Assembly (NCBI GenBank): GCA_016186205.1
Contig: JACPMA010000014.1
Span: 1-64,000 of the forward strand
Direction of reading: 5' to 3'
Length of the DNA: 64,000 nucleotides
From: Candidatus Peregrinibacteria bacterium
GTDB taxonomy: Bacteria > Patescibacteriota > Gracilibacteria > UBA1369 > UM-FILTER-53-11
Made by a program: the position numbers and the translations under genes. The notes below the pieces were generated by a model that was not told the DNA's origin, ran no database searches, and saw only the letters and a program-made list of their open reading frames with translations. Of the stretch, positions 7,365 to 16,138 are shown piece after piece (the stretch's first letter is position 1; each line of letters opens with the position of its first letter).

Positions 7365-8234
7365 CTATTTTTTCAACGTATTGATGTATCGCTGAAGTTG
7401 CGGGCCGAGATCCTTTCTTTTAAGCGCAAAATCTATCGTGGCTTGTAGAAAACCAAGTTTATCGCCCGTATCGTAGCGCTGGCCTTCGACTTCGTAGCCG
7501 AAGAGCGGCATTTTACCGGACATCAAACGAAAGGCTTCAATAAGCCTAATTTCGCCATCTTTCCCTTTTTCTGCCCGCTCAAGAGCATCAAGAATTTCCG
7601 GCGTAAGAATGTATTTTCCGATAATTGCGAGATCCGACGGCGCGTGCGCTGCGTCCGGCTTTTCCACAAGACTTTTTATGCGATGGAGCCGGCCTTTGCC
7701 GTTGCCCTTTAAAGGCTCAATGATGCCGTATTTTTTTGATTCCTTTTTATTGATGCGCTCGAGCGCAATCACAGGCGCATGATGCTTTTCGTAAATTTTT
7801 ATGAGCTGCGCAAGCGCAGGAACGCGGCCGTCCACAAGATCATCGCCGAATAAAACAGCGAACGGCTCGCGGCCGATCGCTTCTTTTGCACAAAGAATCG
7901 CATGGCCGTCGCCGAGCGGCTTTGGCTGCCGCACATACACGAATTTTGCCATCTCCGGAATTTTGCGGACTTCGGCGATTAGCTCTCGTTTACCGCGCTC
8001 AACAAGCGTCTGTTCAAGCTCATAAGAATAATCAAAATGATCTTCTATGGCGCGTTTGCCGCGGCCGGTGACGATAATAATTTCCTCAATCCCGGAAGCA
8101 ACTGCCTCTTCAACGAGATACTGGATTACCGGTTTATCAACAATCGGCAGCATCTCTTTTGGCTGCGCTTTCGTGACAGGCAAAAAACGCGTTCCGAATC
8201 CAGCGGCTGGAATAACTACCTTTCGTATTCTCAT
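7365..8234 (-). CDS. galU: UTP-glucose-1-phosphate uridylyltransferase
   Basis: GalU makes UDP-glucose from UTP and glucose-1-phosphate, feeding cell-surface polysaccharide and glycolipid synthesis. The 289-residue protein has the nucleotide-binding N-terminus IPAAGFGTRFLPVTKAQPKE, the MLPIVDKPVIQYLVEEA region, FAVLFGDDLV, and the SLVEKP motif, as in the family. It is the last gene of the ftsH-hsp20-galU operon, one base after the hsp20 stop. The ATG at 8234 is chosen because a frame extension to 8279 lies inside hsp20. The glycosyltransferase at 45817 and the sugar transferase at 4164 are possible consumers of its product. Confidence 0.95.
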   Translation of the reverse strand: MRIRKVVIPAAGFGTRFLPVTKAQPKEMLPIVDKPVIQYLVEEAVASGIEEIIIVTGRGKRAIEDHFDYSYELEQTLVERGKRELIAEVRKIPEMAKFVYVRQPKPLGDGHAILCAKEAIGREPFAVLFGDDLVDGRVPALAQLIKIYEKHHAPVIALERINKKESKKYGIIEPLKGNGKGRLHRIKSLVEKPDAAHAPSDLAIIGKYILTPEILDALERAEKGKDGEIRLIEAFRLMSGKMPLFGYEVEGQRYDTGDKLGFLQATIDFALKRKDLGPQLQRYINTLKK

Positions 8235-8235
8235 A

Positions 8236-8712
8236 TTATTCTTCTTTAATCTTAACCATCCGCGTTCGAATCTTCTCAACTTTCGGAATACGCACAGTCA
8301 AAATACCATTCTTAAAAGAGGCGCTCACATTACCCGCGTCCACCGATTCCGGCAAAATGATTGAGCGCGAAAAATTGCCCCAAAAACATTCTTGGGTAAA
8401 GTAATCGCTCCCGGCTGCCTTAAATTGAAAATTGCGAGCGCCTTTAATAGTAAGCACTTCATCGGTGATGTTAATAGAAAGATCCGACGGCCTCACGCCT
8501 GCAACTGGCGCCACCACGACGATTTCATCCGCAGTTTGAAATACATCAACGGCAAGTTGGCCCGGTTCTTTTTCAGACTCGCTTTCGCCGGTTTCAAAAT
8601 CGCTCACTGAATCGTCCTGCGGTTTTTCTACGTAGGGTAATGTACCGTCTTTTTCATCGGGAATTACTTTCGTCTCTGACTTTTGTTGCGTTGATTTTTT
8701 AAATATCGCCAT
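8236..8712 (-). CDS. Hsp20/alpha-crystallin small heat-shock protein
   Basis: This 158-residue protein would be an ATP-independent holdase chaperone. After a charged, low-complexity N-terminus (about residues 1-60) comes an alpha-crystallin domain: DVFQTADEIVVVAPVAGVR, LTIKGARNF, the FWGNFSRSIILPESVD segment and ASFKNGILTVRIPK. The G-I-L-x-V-x-I-P-K motif is diagnostic. It follows ftsH by 10 bp, and pairing a protease with a holdase in one operon makes sense for protein quality control. Confidence 0.93.
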   Translation of the reverse strand: MAIFKKSTQQKSETKVIPDEKDGTLPYVEKPQDDSVSDFETGESESEKEPGQLAVDVFQTADEIVVVAPVAGVRPSDLSINITDEVLTIKGARNFQFKAAGSDYFTQECFWGNFSRSIILPESVDAGNVSASFKNGILTVRIPKVEKIRTRMVKIKEE

Positions 8713-8722
8713 AGAGTTTGCA

Positions 8723-10578
8723 TTAAGGACGCTGCGAGCTTCTCGCATCAACCATCACTGCTTGAGGCGTCTTCTCGGCCTTAAAAAATTCCAGAAAGTC
8801 TTCGCGGGCGAGCGTTTCTTTTTCCAGCAAAACTTGAGCAATTTCTGTAAGTTTCTTTTTCCATTTTGTTAAAGTTTCTTTCGCCTTATCGTAGGCCTGC
8901 GCAATGATGCGCCGAATTTCCGCATCAATCTTCGAAGAAATTTCTTCAGAATAATTGCGGACATGGCCCCAGTCGCGTCCGAGAAAAATCTCCCGACGGT
9001 TATCGCCGTAAATTACAGGACCGAGATTGCTCATGCCGTACATCGTCACCATTTTCCGCGCGATATCAGTGGCTTTTTCCAAGTCATTGCTCGCGCCGGT
9101 CGTAATGTGTTCACGGCCGAACATAATTTCTTCAGCAACATACCCGCCGAGAAGCGATGCCAATTCCGATTCGAATTTCGATTTTGCGTAAAGGTGTTTA
9201 TCCTCTTCAGGCATAAACCATGTAACGCCGAGCGCCATGCCGCGTGAAATAATGGAAACCTTATGAACCGGATCGCACGAAGGCATCATATGCGCCACGA
9301 GCGCGTGCCCGACTTCGTGATAGGCGGTGATTTCTTTTTCTTTTTTAGACATGACTTTTGATTTTCGTTCAGGCCCCATGAGCACTTTTTCAATGGAACG
9401 CTCCACCTCCCTCATACCGACTTTCTTTTTATTATGCCGCGCGGCAAGAATGGCCGCTTCATTCATTAAATTCTCCAAATCCGCGCCTACGAATCCGGAA
9501 GTCTGGCGCGCAATCTTGCCAAAGTCAACGTCCCGCGCCAACGGTTTGCCGCGGGAATGCACTTTGAGAATGGCTTCACGGTCTTTAATATCCGGCTGAT
9601 CCACAACAACGCGCCGGTCAAAACGTCCGGGCCGCAGCAGCGCCGGGTCAAGAACGTCAGGACGATTCGTCGCTGCCATCACTATTATATTAGTATCGGT
9701 TTCAAAACCGTCCATTTCCGTAAGAATTTGATTCAGCGTTTGTTCGCGCTCATCATGCCCGCCGCCGAGTCCTGCTCCGCGCTGGCGTCCAACAGCATCA
9801 ATTTCATCAATAAACACAATGCACGGTGCGTTGCGCTTTGCGCGTTTGAATAAATCTCTGACACGCGAAGCTCCAACCCCTACAAACATCTCCACAAATT
9901 CCGAACCGGAAATATTAAAGAACGGCACGTTCGCCTCGCCGGCGACAGCCCTTGCCAAAAGCGTTTTTCCTGTTCCCGGAGCCCCTATCAACAGCACGCC
10001 CTTCGGAATTTTTGCTCCCATGGTTTGGTATTTCGCAGGATTTTTTAAAAAATCAACAACCTCGATGAGTTCAGATTTTGCTTCTTCGGCGCCTGCAACA
10101 TCTGCAAAAGTAGTTTTCTTTCCGTCTTTATCAAACATGCGCGCGCGGCTTCGTCCAAACGCAAGAGCTTGATTATTCGTGGCCTGCGCCTGCCTGAACA
10201 TAAACAGAAAAAATCCGACGATGAGCAGAAACGGCAAAACGCTGATGAGAAGATTCAGCCAAAAATTGCTCGCCTCCGTATCTTCTATTTGAATTTTCAC
10301 TTTACTGACAGCGTCCGCCGGAACTCCTTCCAAAATATCATTAATCTTCTGTCCGGGCTCTTTAATGGTATATGAATAATATTGAGGCGATTATCTTTTA
10401 CTTTCACAGCCGTCACATCACCCAATTTTACCGCCTCAACAAATGTGGATAGCGGAATTTCCACAGTCTTCTGCTCCTGCGGATTGAGATATAAAAAAAG
10501 CCCGCTCAAAATCAGCGCAACAATAATAAGAGTAGTTAAGCCGTTTCGGGGTCGAGGAATGAAAGGAGCTGTCTCCAT
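8723..10578 (-). pseudogene. ftsH: ATP-dependent zinc metalloprotease FtsH, with a one-base frameshift
   Basis: FtsH is a membrane-anchored AAA+ protease that degrades misfolded membrane and regulatory proteins. The N-terminal frame (from 10578) encodes a membrane helix (TTLIIVALILSGLFLYL) and the start of the periplasmic-type domain. It leaves frame near 10385, after VKDNRL. The other frame continues as QYYSYTIKEPGQ, then a second helix, [17 protein letters not shown] (Walker A), the second region of homology and the zinc site HEVGHALVAH. Inserting one base after CGCCT restores a normal protein of about 618 residues. A sequencing error is plausible since FtsH is usually essential, but a real mutation cannot be excluded. 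Confidence 0.92.
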
Positions 10579-10587
10579 AGCTCATCT

Positions 10588-10616
10588 ATTATGAAATAAC
10601 AGGTTGAAAAAATCAA
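10588..10616 (-). promoter_or_regulatory. Promoter of the ftsH-hsp20-galU operon
   Basis: TTGATT and CATAAT are 17 bases apart on the minus strand. The -10 ends 9 bases before the ftsH ATG, so the leader is very short or absent. Confidence 0.7.
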
Positions 10617-10620
10617 CAAA

Positions 10621-10652
10621 GCCGAGCCGCAGCGAGGCTAAGCAAATAGCGC
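10621..10652 (+). repeat. 32 bp repeat, intergenic copy
   Basis: The 32 bases beginning GCCGAGCCGCAGCGAGGC are identical to 22094-22125, which lies inside the RlmI-like methyltransferase gene. This copy lies in the gap between ftsH and the gene at 10744. Confidence 0.85.
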
Positions 10653-10707
10653 GCCTGAAGGGCGCAACCTCTGTACCTTTTGCCCTAATATAAAAGCACT
10701 AAATGAC

Positions 10708-10735
10708 TTGTAAAAAATTAGATTTATTGTATCAT
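10708..10735 (+). promoter_or_regulatory. Promoter of the gene at 10744
   Basis: TTGTAA and TATCAT are spaced by 16 bases, and the -10 ends 8 bases before the ATG. The transcript would be nearly leaderless. Confidence 0.5.
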
Positions 10736-10743
10736 CCTCCTCG

Positions 10744-11037
10744 ATGCCAATAGAAAGATTCGATGCAGAGATTACGGTTCCACGTGGAGAGGTTGAACGG
10801 GTATTGCGTTTAGCATGGAGAGAAATGCAAAGCGACGAAGGCCCGATTTCGGTTGGCTTAATAAGAGCCCGAGGAAAAGAGGCGGTTTATAGAACACTTC
10901 TCCCCATAAGCGAAGCATTTTCATGGTGCCTACAAATGTCTGGAGCAAAAGTAAAACGGGTTAAAAGATCTAAAACGCTTTATGTTCCACCGTCCCCTTC
11001 CGTAGATGAAACGCCCCGCCGCCACCGGGCAGCATAA
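10744..11037 (+). CDS. Hypothetical protein, 97 aa
   Basis: I do not recognise this protein. It is basic and soluble, beginning MPIERFDAEITVPRGEVERV, with a KVKRVKRSK patch and a Pro/Arg-rich tail. There is no Shine-Dalgarno site, but a plausible promoter lies directly upstream. Its last 68 bases overlap the 3' end of tilS on the opposite strand, so its C-terminus may not be well conserved. The reading frame upstream of the overlap has ordinary codon use, which supports a real gene. Confidence 0.5.
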   Translation: MPIERFDAEITVPRGEVERVLRLAWREMQSDEGPISVGLIRARGKEAVYRTLLPISEAFSWCLQMSGAKVKRVKRSKTLYVPPSPSVDETPRRHRAA

Positions 11038-11911
11038 TTTTTTTGTTGCCAATTCGGCGCGAAAGCATACGGCAAATTTCATTTACTTTTATGAACGGTA
11101 AATTATAAGAAGATTTTTTTGTCATACAATATGCTTCTTGGATAACTTGCAATTTAAGAGCATCCGGCAATCTTTCGTATTCCTTCAATGGAAAGAGCGA
11201 GCGGCCTTTTTGGTGCTGCTCTAAAAAATGCTGCGCCTCTTTTTTAAGCCACTCGTTCACGGCTGCAAAAAGGACGCTGTTTCTAAGAAGATTTTTTTTA
11301 AACGCCGGATTAAATTCAAAGAGGAGCGGTAAGATTTTTTTGCGGATAAACACGCGCCGAAGACGCGTATCTTCATTTGTTTTATCTTGGCAATACTTCA
11401 ACTTTCGCGCTTTGAGAAAGGCTAGAATTTGTGATTTTGTGGTTGTGAGTAAAGGCTTTAAATAAAAGCCGTTTGCGGTTTTCATTCCAGCGAGACCTGC
11501 GGGCCCGGCTCCACGCAAAAAATTGAAAACGATGGTTTCGATTTGATCGTCCTGCGTATGCGCGGTAAGAATCCATTTTGCTTTATATTTCGAGCAAAGT
11601 TTTTCAAAAAATTCCCGACGGACTTTGCGGCCGATTTCTTCTTGATGCGTTTTACCTGCAAGCTTTACGCGTTTAACTTCGCATTTCAAGCCGTATGATT
11701 TTGCGAGCTGCCGCACGAATTTTTCATCTGCGTCAGCGGCTTTGCCGCGAATGCCGTGATTGACGTGGGCTATAATGATAGGGTTGAGGGTTTTAAAATA
11801 TTGGACAACGATATCTAAAAGCGCCGTGGAATCAGGACCCCCGGAAACGCCGACGATCAAACGATCACCGCTTGTAAGATATTGCTCCAAAATTAAACGT
11901 ACTTTTTCCAT
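10970..11911 (-). CDS. tilS: tRNA(Ile)-lysidine synthetase
   Basis: TilS converts cytidine 34 of the tRNA(Ile) CAU anticodon to lysidine using ATP, which switches the tRNA to AUA decoding and is essential in most bacteria. The 313-residue protein has the PP-loop signature VGVSGGPDSTALLDIV at residues 18-33, NHGIRGKAADADEKFV, and the tilS-type LTAHTQDDQIETIVFNFLRG. It lies at the typical length of short TilS proteins without the full C-terminal domain. The ATG at 11911 overlaps the stop of the RNHCP gene (ATGA), so the two are co-transcribed. Confidence 0.93.
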   Translation of the reverse strand: MEKVRLILEQYLTSGDRLIVGVSGGPDSTALLDIVVQYFKTLNPIIIAHVNHGIRGKAADADEKFVRQLAKSYGLKCEVKRVKLAGKTHQEEIGRKVRREFFEKLCSKYKAKWILTAHTQDDQIETIVFNFLRGAGPAGLAGMKTANGFYLKPLLTTTKSQILAFLKARKLKYCQDKTNEDTRLRRVFIRKKILPLLFEFNPAFKKNLLRNSVLFAAVNEWLKKEAQHFLEQHQKGRSLFPLKEYERLPDALKLQVIQEAYCMTKKSSYNLPFIKVNEICRMLSRRIGNKKIMLPGGGGAFHLRKGTVEHKAF

Positions 11912-12210
11912 CATAAAATTTTATTGATTCCTACGTCATCTTCCGCCGCACGGTTCAGAATTTCTTTTCCGCACTCAATGCACCGATGGCGGATCATAAA
12001 TCCTTTTTTGCCTTTATGGTCGAGGCTAAACGGTTCCATCAGGCCGCCGCACATGCTTTTTCTATCGCCAGGTGTATCCTCATCAACATGCAAAGAAAAT
12101 AAACAAGAAAAACAATGATTGCGTTCGCTCTTTAAAGCGGGTGCATTTTTTGCGCCGCATTTTGCACAGAGAAATCCATCATTATGCTTTCGAAAATCCT
12201 TTCGGCTCAT
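11911..12210 (-). CDS. RNHCP domain zinc-binding protein
   Basis: This 99-residue protein carries the E-R-N-H-C-F-S-C-L motif that names the RNHCP family, and three further Cys pairs: CAKC near residue 15, MCGG, and HRCIECGKE. These probably bind zinc. The function is unknown; the family is often found beside translation or RNA genes. A Shine-Dalgarno site, AAGGAG, precedes the ATG at 12210. It is the first gene of an operon with tilS and is divergent from the pilus gene cluster. Confidence 0.88.
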   Translation of the reverse strand: MSRKDFRKHNDGFLCAKCGAKNAPALKSERNHCFSCLFSLHVDEDTPGDRKSMCGGLMEPFSLDHKGKKGFMIRHRCIECGKEILNRAAEDDVGINKIL

Positions 12211-12212
12211 AG

Positions 12213-12241
12213 TTGCTCCTTATAGGGAAAAATGATATACT
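12213..12241 (+). promoter_or_regulatory. Promoter of the type IV pilus gene cluster
   Basis: TTGCTC and TATACT are separated by 17 bases, with a TGA extension before the -10. Transcription would start about 20 bases before the pilN-like ATG. Confidence 0.7.
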
Positions 12242-12266
12242 AATATGATCAAAAAATACAAAAAAT

Positions 12267-12824
12267 ATGATTGCAAATGAACCTTTTACGCCGAACCGCT
12301 CCTGGTTTCTTGTAGCGGCTACCATTGCTTTCTTTATTGTGGCGGCGCTTTCAGGATATTTCCAGTTTCAGGCTTCATCGCTAGGATCCCGCATTGAAAA
12401 TCTGAACGCCCAAAAAGAATCCCTGGCAAAACCGAGCTCAAATGACGACGCGAAACCTTCACAAACAGCGCAAATTGCATCACTCATGCAAGCTCAAGCA
12501 TCGCTCAAAAAAATCGATGCCGAGCAACTTTACTGGTCAAAGATCATTGAAAAAATAGAAAATTCAGTGCCAAAATTAAAAGATACGAATCAACCGATTA
12601 TCGCCCTTCGTTCATATAACGGAAACGAAGATGGAAAAATCGCCGTAAGCGCCACAACGCGAACAGACAGCGCGGATCCATTCGCGGATATTGCGCTCAC
12701 AATCCGATCATTCGCAACGGATCCGGCATTCAAAGAAGTTTTTATTCCTTCAATCACAAAAAGTTTGGCTCCTGACGGAGCAACGGTTTTAAGTTTTTCA
12801 ATAAATTTCGAATACATAAAATAA
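12267..12824 (+). CDS. PilN-like type IV pilus assembly protein
   Basis: A 185-residue protein with a short cytoplasmic N-terminus, one membrane helix (FLVAATIAFFIVAALSGYFQF, about residues 14-34) and a coiled coil (residues 36-85), then a small alpha/beta domain. This layout and its place directly before a PilO-like gene fit PilN, the inner-membrane platform partner of PilO in type IV pili. Sequence similarity is too weak for a firm name. A pilM gene is not visible next to it. Confidence 0.65.
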   Translation: MIANEPFTPNRSWFLVAATIAFFIVAALSGYFQFQASSLGSRIENLNAQKESLAKPSSNDDAKPSQTAQIASLMQAQASLKKIDAEQLYWSKIIEKIENSVPKLKDTNQPIIALRSYNGNEDGKIAVSATTRTDSADPFADIALTIRSFATDPAFKEVFIPSITKSLAPDGATVLSFSINFEYIK

Positions 12825-12825
12825 A

Positions 12826-13362
12826 ATGTACACACAGCGCAAAATTCACAGCGGCTTCGTAGGAACGATTCTCCTCGCAGCCGCGCTTCTCCTCCTTTTC
12901 GCCCACACGCGGCCGACGCAGCAAAAGCTCGGCGAGCTCAAAAATAACGTTGCCGCATTGGAGCAAACAGTAAATACATTCAGCGGAATTATTGAAGAGG
13001 ATGCTGCGATTGCTGATCTTTCCGAAGTCGAAAAAAAGGAACTTGATAAAACGATTCCTGAAACGCTCCAGCAAGACACGATCATCAGCGATCTGAACAA
13101 TATCGCGAAAACGGCGGATGTAGCTTTTAATGCGCTCACGTTTAATCTCGATAAAAAAGGCGATTTGCCGACGATTAATATTTCCGCAAGTTTTCAGGGA
13201 ACCGCGGGTAATATCATTCGCTTTGTGAAAATGCTCGAAGTGAATCCGCGCAAACTGCTTGTGAAAGATGCCGGTATTACGCGTTCCGAAAGTACCGGTG
13301 GTTTTGAGCTTATGAATCTAAATGTGACGATGCAAGCCTTTTACAGGAATAACGAATTATAA
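12826..13362 (+). CDS. PilO-like type IV pilus assembly protein
   Basis: A 178-residue bitopic membrane protein with an N-terminal helix (VGTILLAAALLLLFAH), a coiled coil and a ferredoxin-like periplasmic domain. The region ISASFQGTAGNIIRFVKMLE resembles the PilO segment (hydrophobic strand, G-x-x-x-x-I-x-x-F-x-x-x-L). It starts one base after the PilN-like stop. The pair would form the platform on which PilC and the pilus ATPases act. Confidence 0.75.
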   Translation: MYTQRKIHSGFVGTILLAAALLLLFAHTRPTQQKLGELKNNVAALEQTVNTFSGIIEEDAAIADLSEVEKKELDKTIPETLQQDTIISDLNNIAKTADVAFNALTFNLDKKGDLPTINISASFQGTAGNIIRFVKMLEVNPRKLLVKDAGITRSESTGGFELMNLNVTMQAFYRNNEL

Positions 13363-14556
13363 ATGATGAATTATGAAAAAGAATCAGAGAAAAAATTGGA
13401 GGAACTTCTCTCAAAAGTTCAAAAAGAAACGCATGAAGAGGAGTTTATTTATGGCGTAACAAGCAGGATTTCGCGTGGCTGGCGCCAGCGAATGGAAGAT
13501 TTTTTTATTGATCGAAGCCGAGTGCCTTCACGCGAGAAGGCGTATTTTTTCGAGCTACTCGCGACAATGATTCGCGCCGGCATTCCGCTGAATAAAGCGC
13601 TCAAAATTCTTGTTGGCAGGACGGCGAATGCGCGTTTAAAACGCGTGATTGCAACGCTTTCTTATGAGCTTGAACACGGCCGGTCTTTTTCGCAGGCGCT
13701 GGACCGTTTTTCGGAAATTTTTGAAGAAACCGAGCGGGGCGTCATTCGTTCCGCCGAAGCCGTTGGGCATTTGGAACAAATGCTCTTTAAAATCGCGGAC
13801 AATTTGGATCGCCGAAATGACTTGATGATGCGGCTGAAAGGAGCTCTTGTATATCCGATAGCTGTGCTTGCGGCGCTCGTAATAGGCGTGGTCGTGATGT
13901 TGATTTTTGTCGTACCGCGCATTAAAGAAATTTTCGCGCAAAGTGCGCTGGAACTTCCGATGACAACGCGAATTCTTTTAAACGGAAGCGAATTTTTGAC
14001 GAATTTTTGGTGGCTGATCGTTTTGCTCATTCTCTTTGGCACAATTGTTTTTCACGTTTACACACACACGGAAGAAGGCCGTTTTTCGTGGGATTTTCGA
14101 AAACTTAGGATTCCGCTCATCGGTCCGATGCTGCGGAAAATTTTCGTTCTGCGGTTTACCGATACGCTCGGCATTCTTGTGGAAAGCGGTTTGCCGATCA
14201 ATGAAGCGCTTGAATACACCGCAGGCGTTATCGGAAACGAGGTGTATCGGGTGAAAACGTATGAAGCGCTCGGGCTTGTACAAGAAGGTAAAAAACTTTC
14301 GCAAGCGCTGGCGGAGGCGCCATTTTTGTTTCCGGAAACGGTGACGAACATGATCGCTGTTGGTGAGCACGCGGCAACGCTCGGCGAGCTTTCACAGAAA
14401 ATCGGATCTCACTATCACAAAGAAATTGATTTTACGCTCAAAAATATGACCACGGTTTTGGGGCCGGTTTTGATTCTTGTAATCGGCGTGACCGTCGCTT
14501 TCTTTGCGCTTTCGGTGCTTTCGCCAATCTTCTCGCTTACCCAAGCAGTATCATGA
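13363..14556 (+). CDS. pilC: Type IV pilus platform protein PilC (type II secretion F family)
   Basis: This 397-residue protein has two tandem GspF domains, each with the family pattern of a helical bundle followed by membrane segments. The first is around FFELLATMIRAGIPLNKALK and the second around FVLRFTDTLGILVESGLPIN. Membrane helices lie near residues 160-185, 210-235 and 365-395. PilC moves pilin subunits during pilus extension and retraction. The motor ATPases PilB and PilT are not in this window. The start is at 13363 or the next ATG three bases on. It overlaps the next gene by 4 bp. Confidence 0.92.
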   Translation: MMNYEKESEKKLEELLSKVQKETHEEEFIYGVTSRISRGWRQRMEDFFIDRSRVPSREKAYFFELLATMIRAGIPLNKALKILVGRTANARLKRVIATLSYELEHGRSFSQALDRFSEIFEETERGVIRSAEAVGHLEQMLFKIADNLDRRNDLMMRLKGALVYPIAVLAALVIGVVVMLIFVVPRIKEIFAQSALELPMTTRILLNGSEFLTNFWWLIVLLILFGTIVFHVYTHTEEGRFSWDFRKLRIPLIGPMLRKIFVLRFTDTLGILVESGLPINEALEYTAGVIGNEVYRVKTYEALGLVQEGKKLSQALAEAPFLFPETVTNMIAVGEHAATLGELSQKIGSHYHKEIDFTLKNMTTVLGPVLILVIGVTVAFFALSVLSPIFSLTQAVS

Positions 14557-15047
14557 AAAAAGGCTTCACGCTCATGGAAATTCTCCTTGTGCTCGGCATT
14601 ATTCTCATGCTCGCAACAATCGGGCTGGGCGTTTTTGCAGGCAGCCGGCGAAATCTTACAATTGATCTTGAAACCGATAAACTCATCGCTGTTTTAAACG
14701 GTCTGCGCGGCAATGCCCAAGCAAAAGCGGAGTGTTTTGGCATCGAGTTTGAACGCAACAAACCGCCTCAAAAAATAACTGCGCCGTACCTTAATCGCAT
14801 GCAGGGATGCGACGCGAATGAAAACCGGTCAGCTCTTTCTTGGGAAAAAGACATTGCAATTTCAGATCTTCTGCTTGACGGCGGCTCGAAAAATGAATTT
14901 GCGGTTTGGTTCGTGCCGCCAAACGGAAAGCTGAAACTTAATCCTGATGCTGTAACTGGAGAAATAATTCTTGCAATCCCCTCGCCCGCAGCGGTTTCAA
15001 AAAAAATAACTCTTTATGCAAACACAGGTGTCATTGAGAAAAAATAG
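14553..15047 (+). CDS. Type IV pseudopilin (GspH/FimT-like)
   Basis: A 164-residue protein with a class III prepilin signal: KKG followed by FTLMEILLVLGIILMLATI, with Glu at position 5 of the mature protein. The prepilin peptidase would cut after the Gly. The rest is a soluble head domain with a likely disulfide pair. It is the first of four pilin-like genes downstream of pilC and would be a minor pilin or assembly initiator. Confidence 0.85.
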   Translation: MKKGFTLMEILLVLGIILMLATIGLGVFAGSRRNLTIDLETDKLIAVLNGLRGNAQAKAECFGIEFERNKPPQKITAPYLNRMQGCDANENRSALSWEKDIAISDLLLDGGSKNEFAVWFVPPNGKLKLNPDAVTGEIILAIPSPAAVSKKITLYANTGVIEKK

Positions 15048-15483
15048 CGGTTTTACCATTCTCGAAACCATTATCGCCATCACTGTAATCGGCATGGTGA
15101 TTGCGGCTGCAACGCAACTCACGCAAAGCTCAATGAAGATCGGCCGATCGACTATGAGTCAATTTATCGCGTTTCATCTTGCGGAAGAAGGATTGGAAAT
15201 TGTGCGCAACATGCGCGACAGCAATTGGCTTCAAAACACTTCGTGGCGGAGTGGTTTGGATGACGGCCTATACGGCATTTCGGAAAATTCGGGAAATTCC
15301 GGACCGCGGTGGACTTTGAAAAAAATCAGCGCAGCGGATGATAATGAACGCGAACGATTTCAGCGAACTATTTTTATTGACTCCGGAAAAATCACAAGCC
15401 GCGTGACATATGGACAAATCGGCGGCGAAAAAGAAATTTCGCTCACGATGAAATTAACGGATTGGAAAAAAGGACCACTGTAG
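15016..15483 (+). CDS. Type IV pseudopilin (PilV/GspI-like)
   Basis: A 155-residue protein with a prepilin signal NSG-FTILETIIAITVIGMV and the glutamate at mature position 5. The segment FHLAEEGLEIVRNMRDSNWL is typical of PilV-like minor pilins of Patescibacteria. It overlaps the previous gene by 32 bases in another frame, which keeps the cluster contiguous. Confidence 0.85.
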   Translation: MQTQVSLRKNSGFTILETIIAITVIGMVIAAATQLTQSSMKIGRSTMSQFIAFHLAEEGLEIVRNMRDSNWLQNTSWRSGLDDGLYGISENSGNSGPRWTLKKISAADDNERERFQRTIFIDSGKITSRVTYGQIGGEKEISLTMKLTDWKKGPL

Positions 15484-15541
15484 AAAATGACGAATGACGA
15501 ATAACTAATTACGAATCAAATCCCAATGACCAAATGAAAAA
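15484..15541 (+). repeat. AT-rich intergenic spacer with shared motif
   Basis: This gap of 58 bases is built from degenerate repeats of the ATGACGAATnAC type. It includes AAATCCCAATGACCAA, which is present in reverse complement around 20001-20020. It resembles the low-complexity spacers common between CPR genes. Confidence 0.55.
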
Positions 15542-16138
15542 ATGACTAAATTATTCAAGAAAACCACAGGTTTCACCCTGATCGAAATGCTTATATCGAT
15601 TAGCATTCTTATGCTCTTTTTGGGGCTCGTGGCAAGTTCATACACGCAGCTTGTTGCGGCGAACCGAAAAGCAAAAAACATTCAGGAAATTTATACAAAC
15701 GTGCGTTTGGTATTCGATACTTTGGCTTCGGATATTCGAACCGGAAGTTTTGATTTCAGCTGTATTGATCCGGCTGCGCTGGAACCGCTTTGCCTTGAAA
15801 ATCAAACCGGTTCAAGTCAAAAAGTTATCGGCATTTTGCATAATGAAAGCCTAAAGCGCTCTCTGTATAAATTCGACGACGCGAATAAAAAACTTCTCGT
15901 CATGCATCAAATGCGGACATCGACTATTCTTCCTTGGTCCATCGGAAACTTCGAATCTCTTGCGCCGGAAAATTTTCCGCTGGAAGATTTTTCTTTCCGA
16001 GTTTTTCCGCTCAAGGACCCGTATAATTCACAAAATGCTGTGAGCGACGCAGTTCAATTTCAGCCATCCGTAACGGTCGCGCTGAAAGTTGGCAGCTTTG
16101 ATTTCCGCACCACCTATTCATCGCGCACTTATGAATAA
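15542..16138 (+). CDS. Type IV pseudopilin (PilW/GspJ-like)
   Basis: A 198-residue protein with the prepilin signal TTG-FTLIEMLISISILMLFLG, followed by a larger head domain containing NVRLVFDTLASDIRTGSFD, which matches the PilW/GspJ pattern of a helix after the signal. It probably caps the pilus tip with the other minor pilins. The next gene starts inside its last codons (ATGAATAA). Confidence 0.85.
   Translation: MTKLFKKTTGFTLIEMLISISILMLFLGLVASSYTQLVAANRKAKNIQEIYTNVRLVFDTLASDIRTGSFDFSCIDPAALEPLCLENQTGSSQKVIGILHNESLKRSLYKFDDANKKLLVMHQMRTSTILPWSIGNFESLAPENFPLEDFSFRVFPLKDPYNSQNAVSDAVQFQPSVTVALKVGSFDFRTTYSSRTYE

Noticed and set aside
10340-10400. Programmed frameshift in ftsH
   Set aside because: No slippery site is visible, and the two frames meet at a simple one-base difference typical of a sequencing or replication error.
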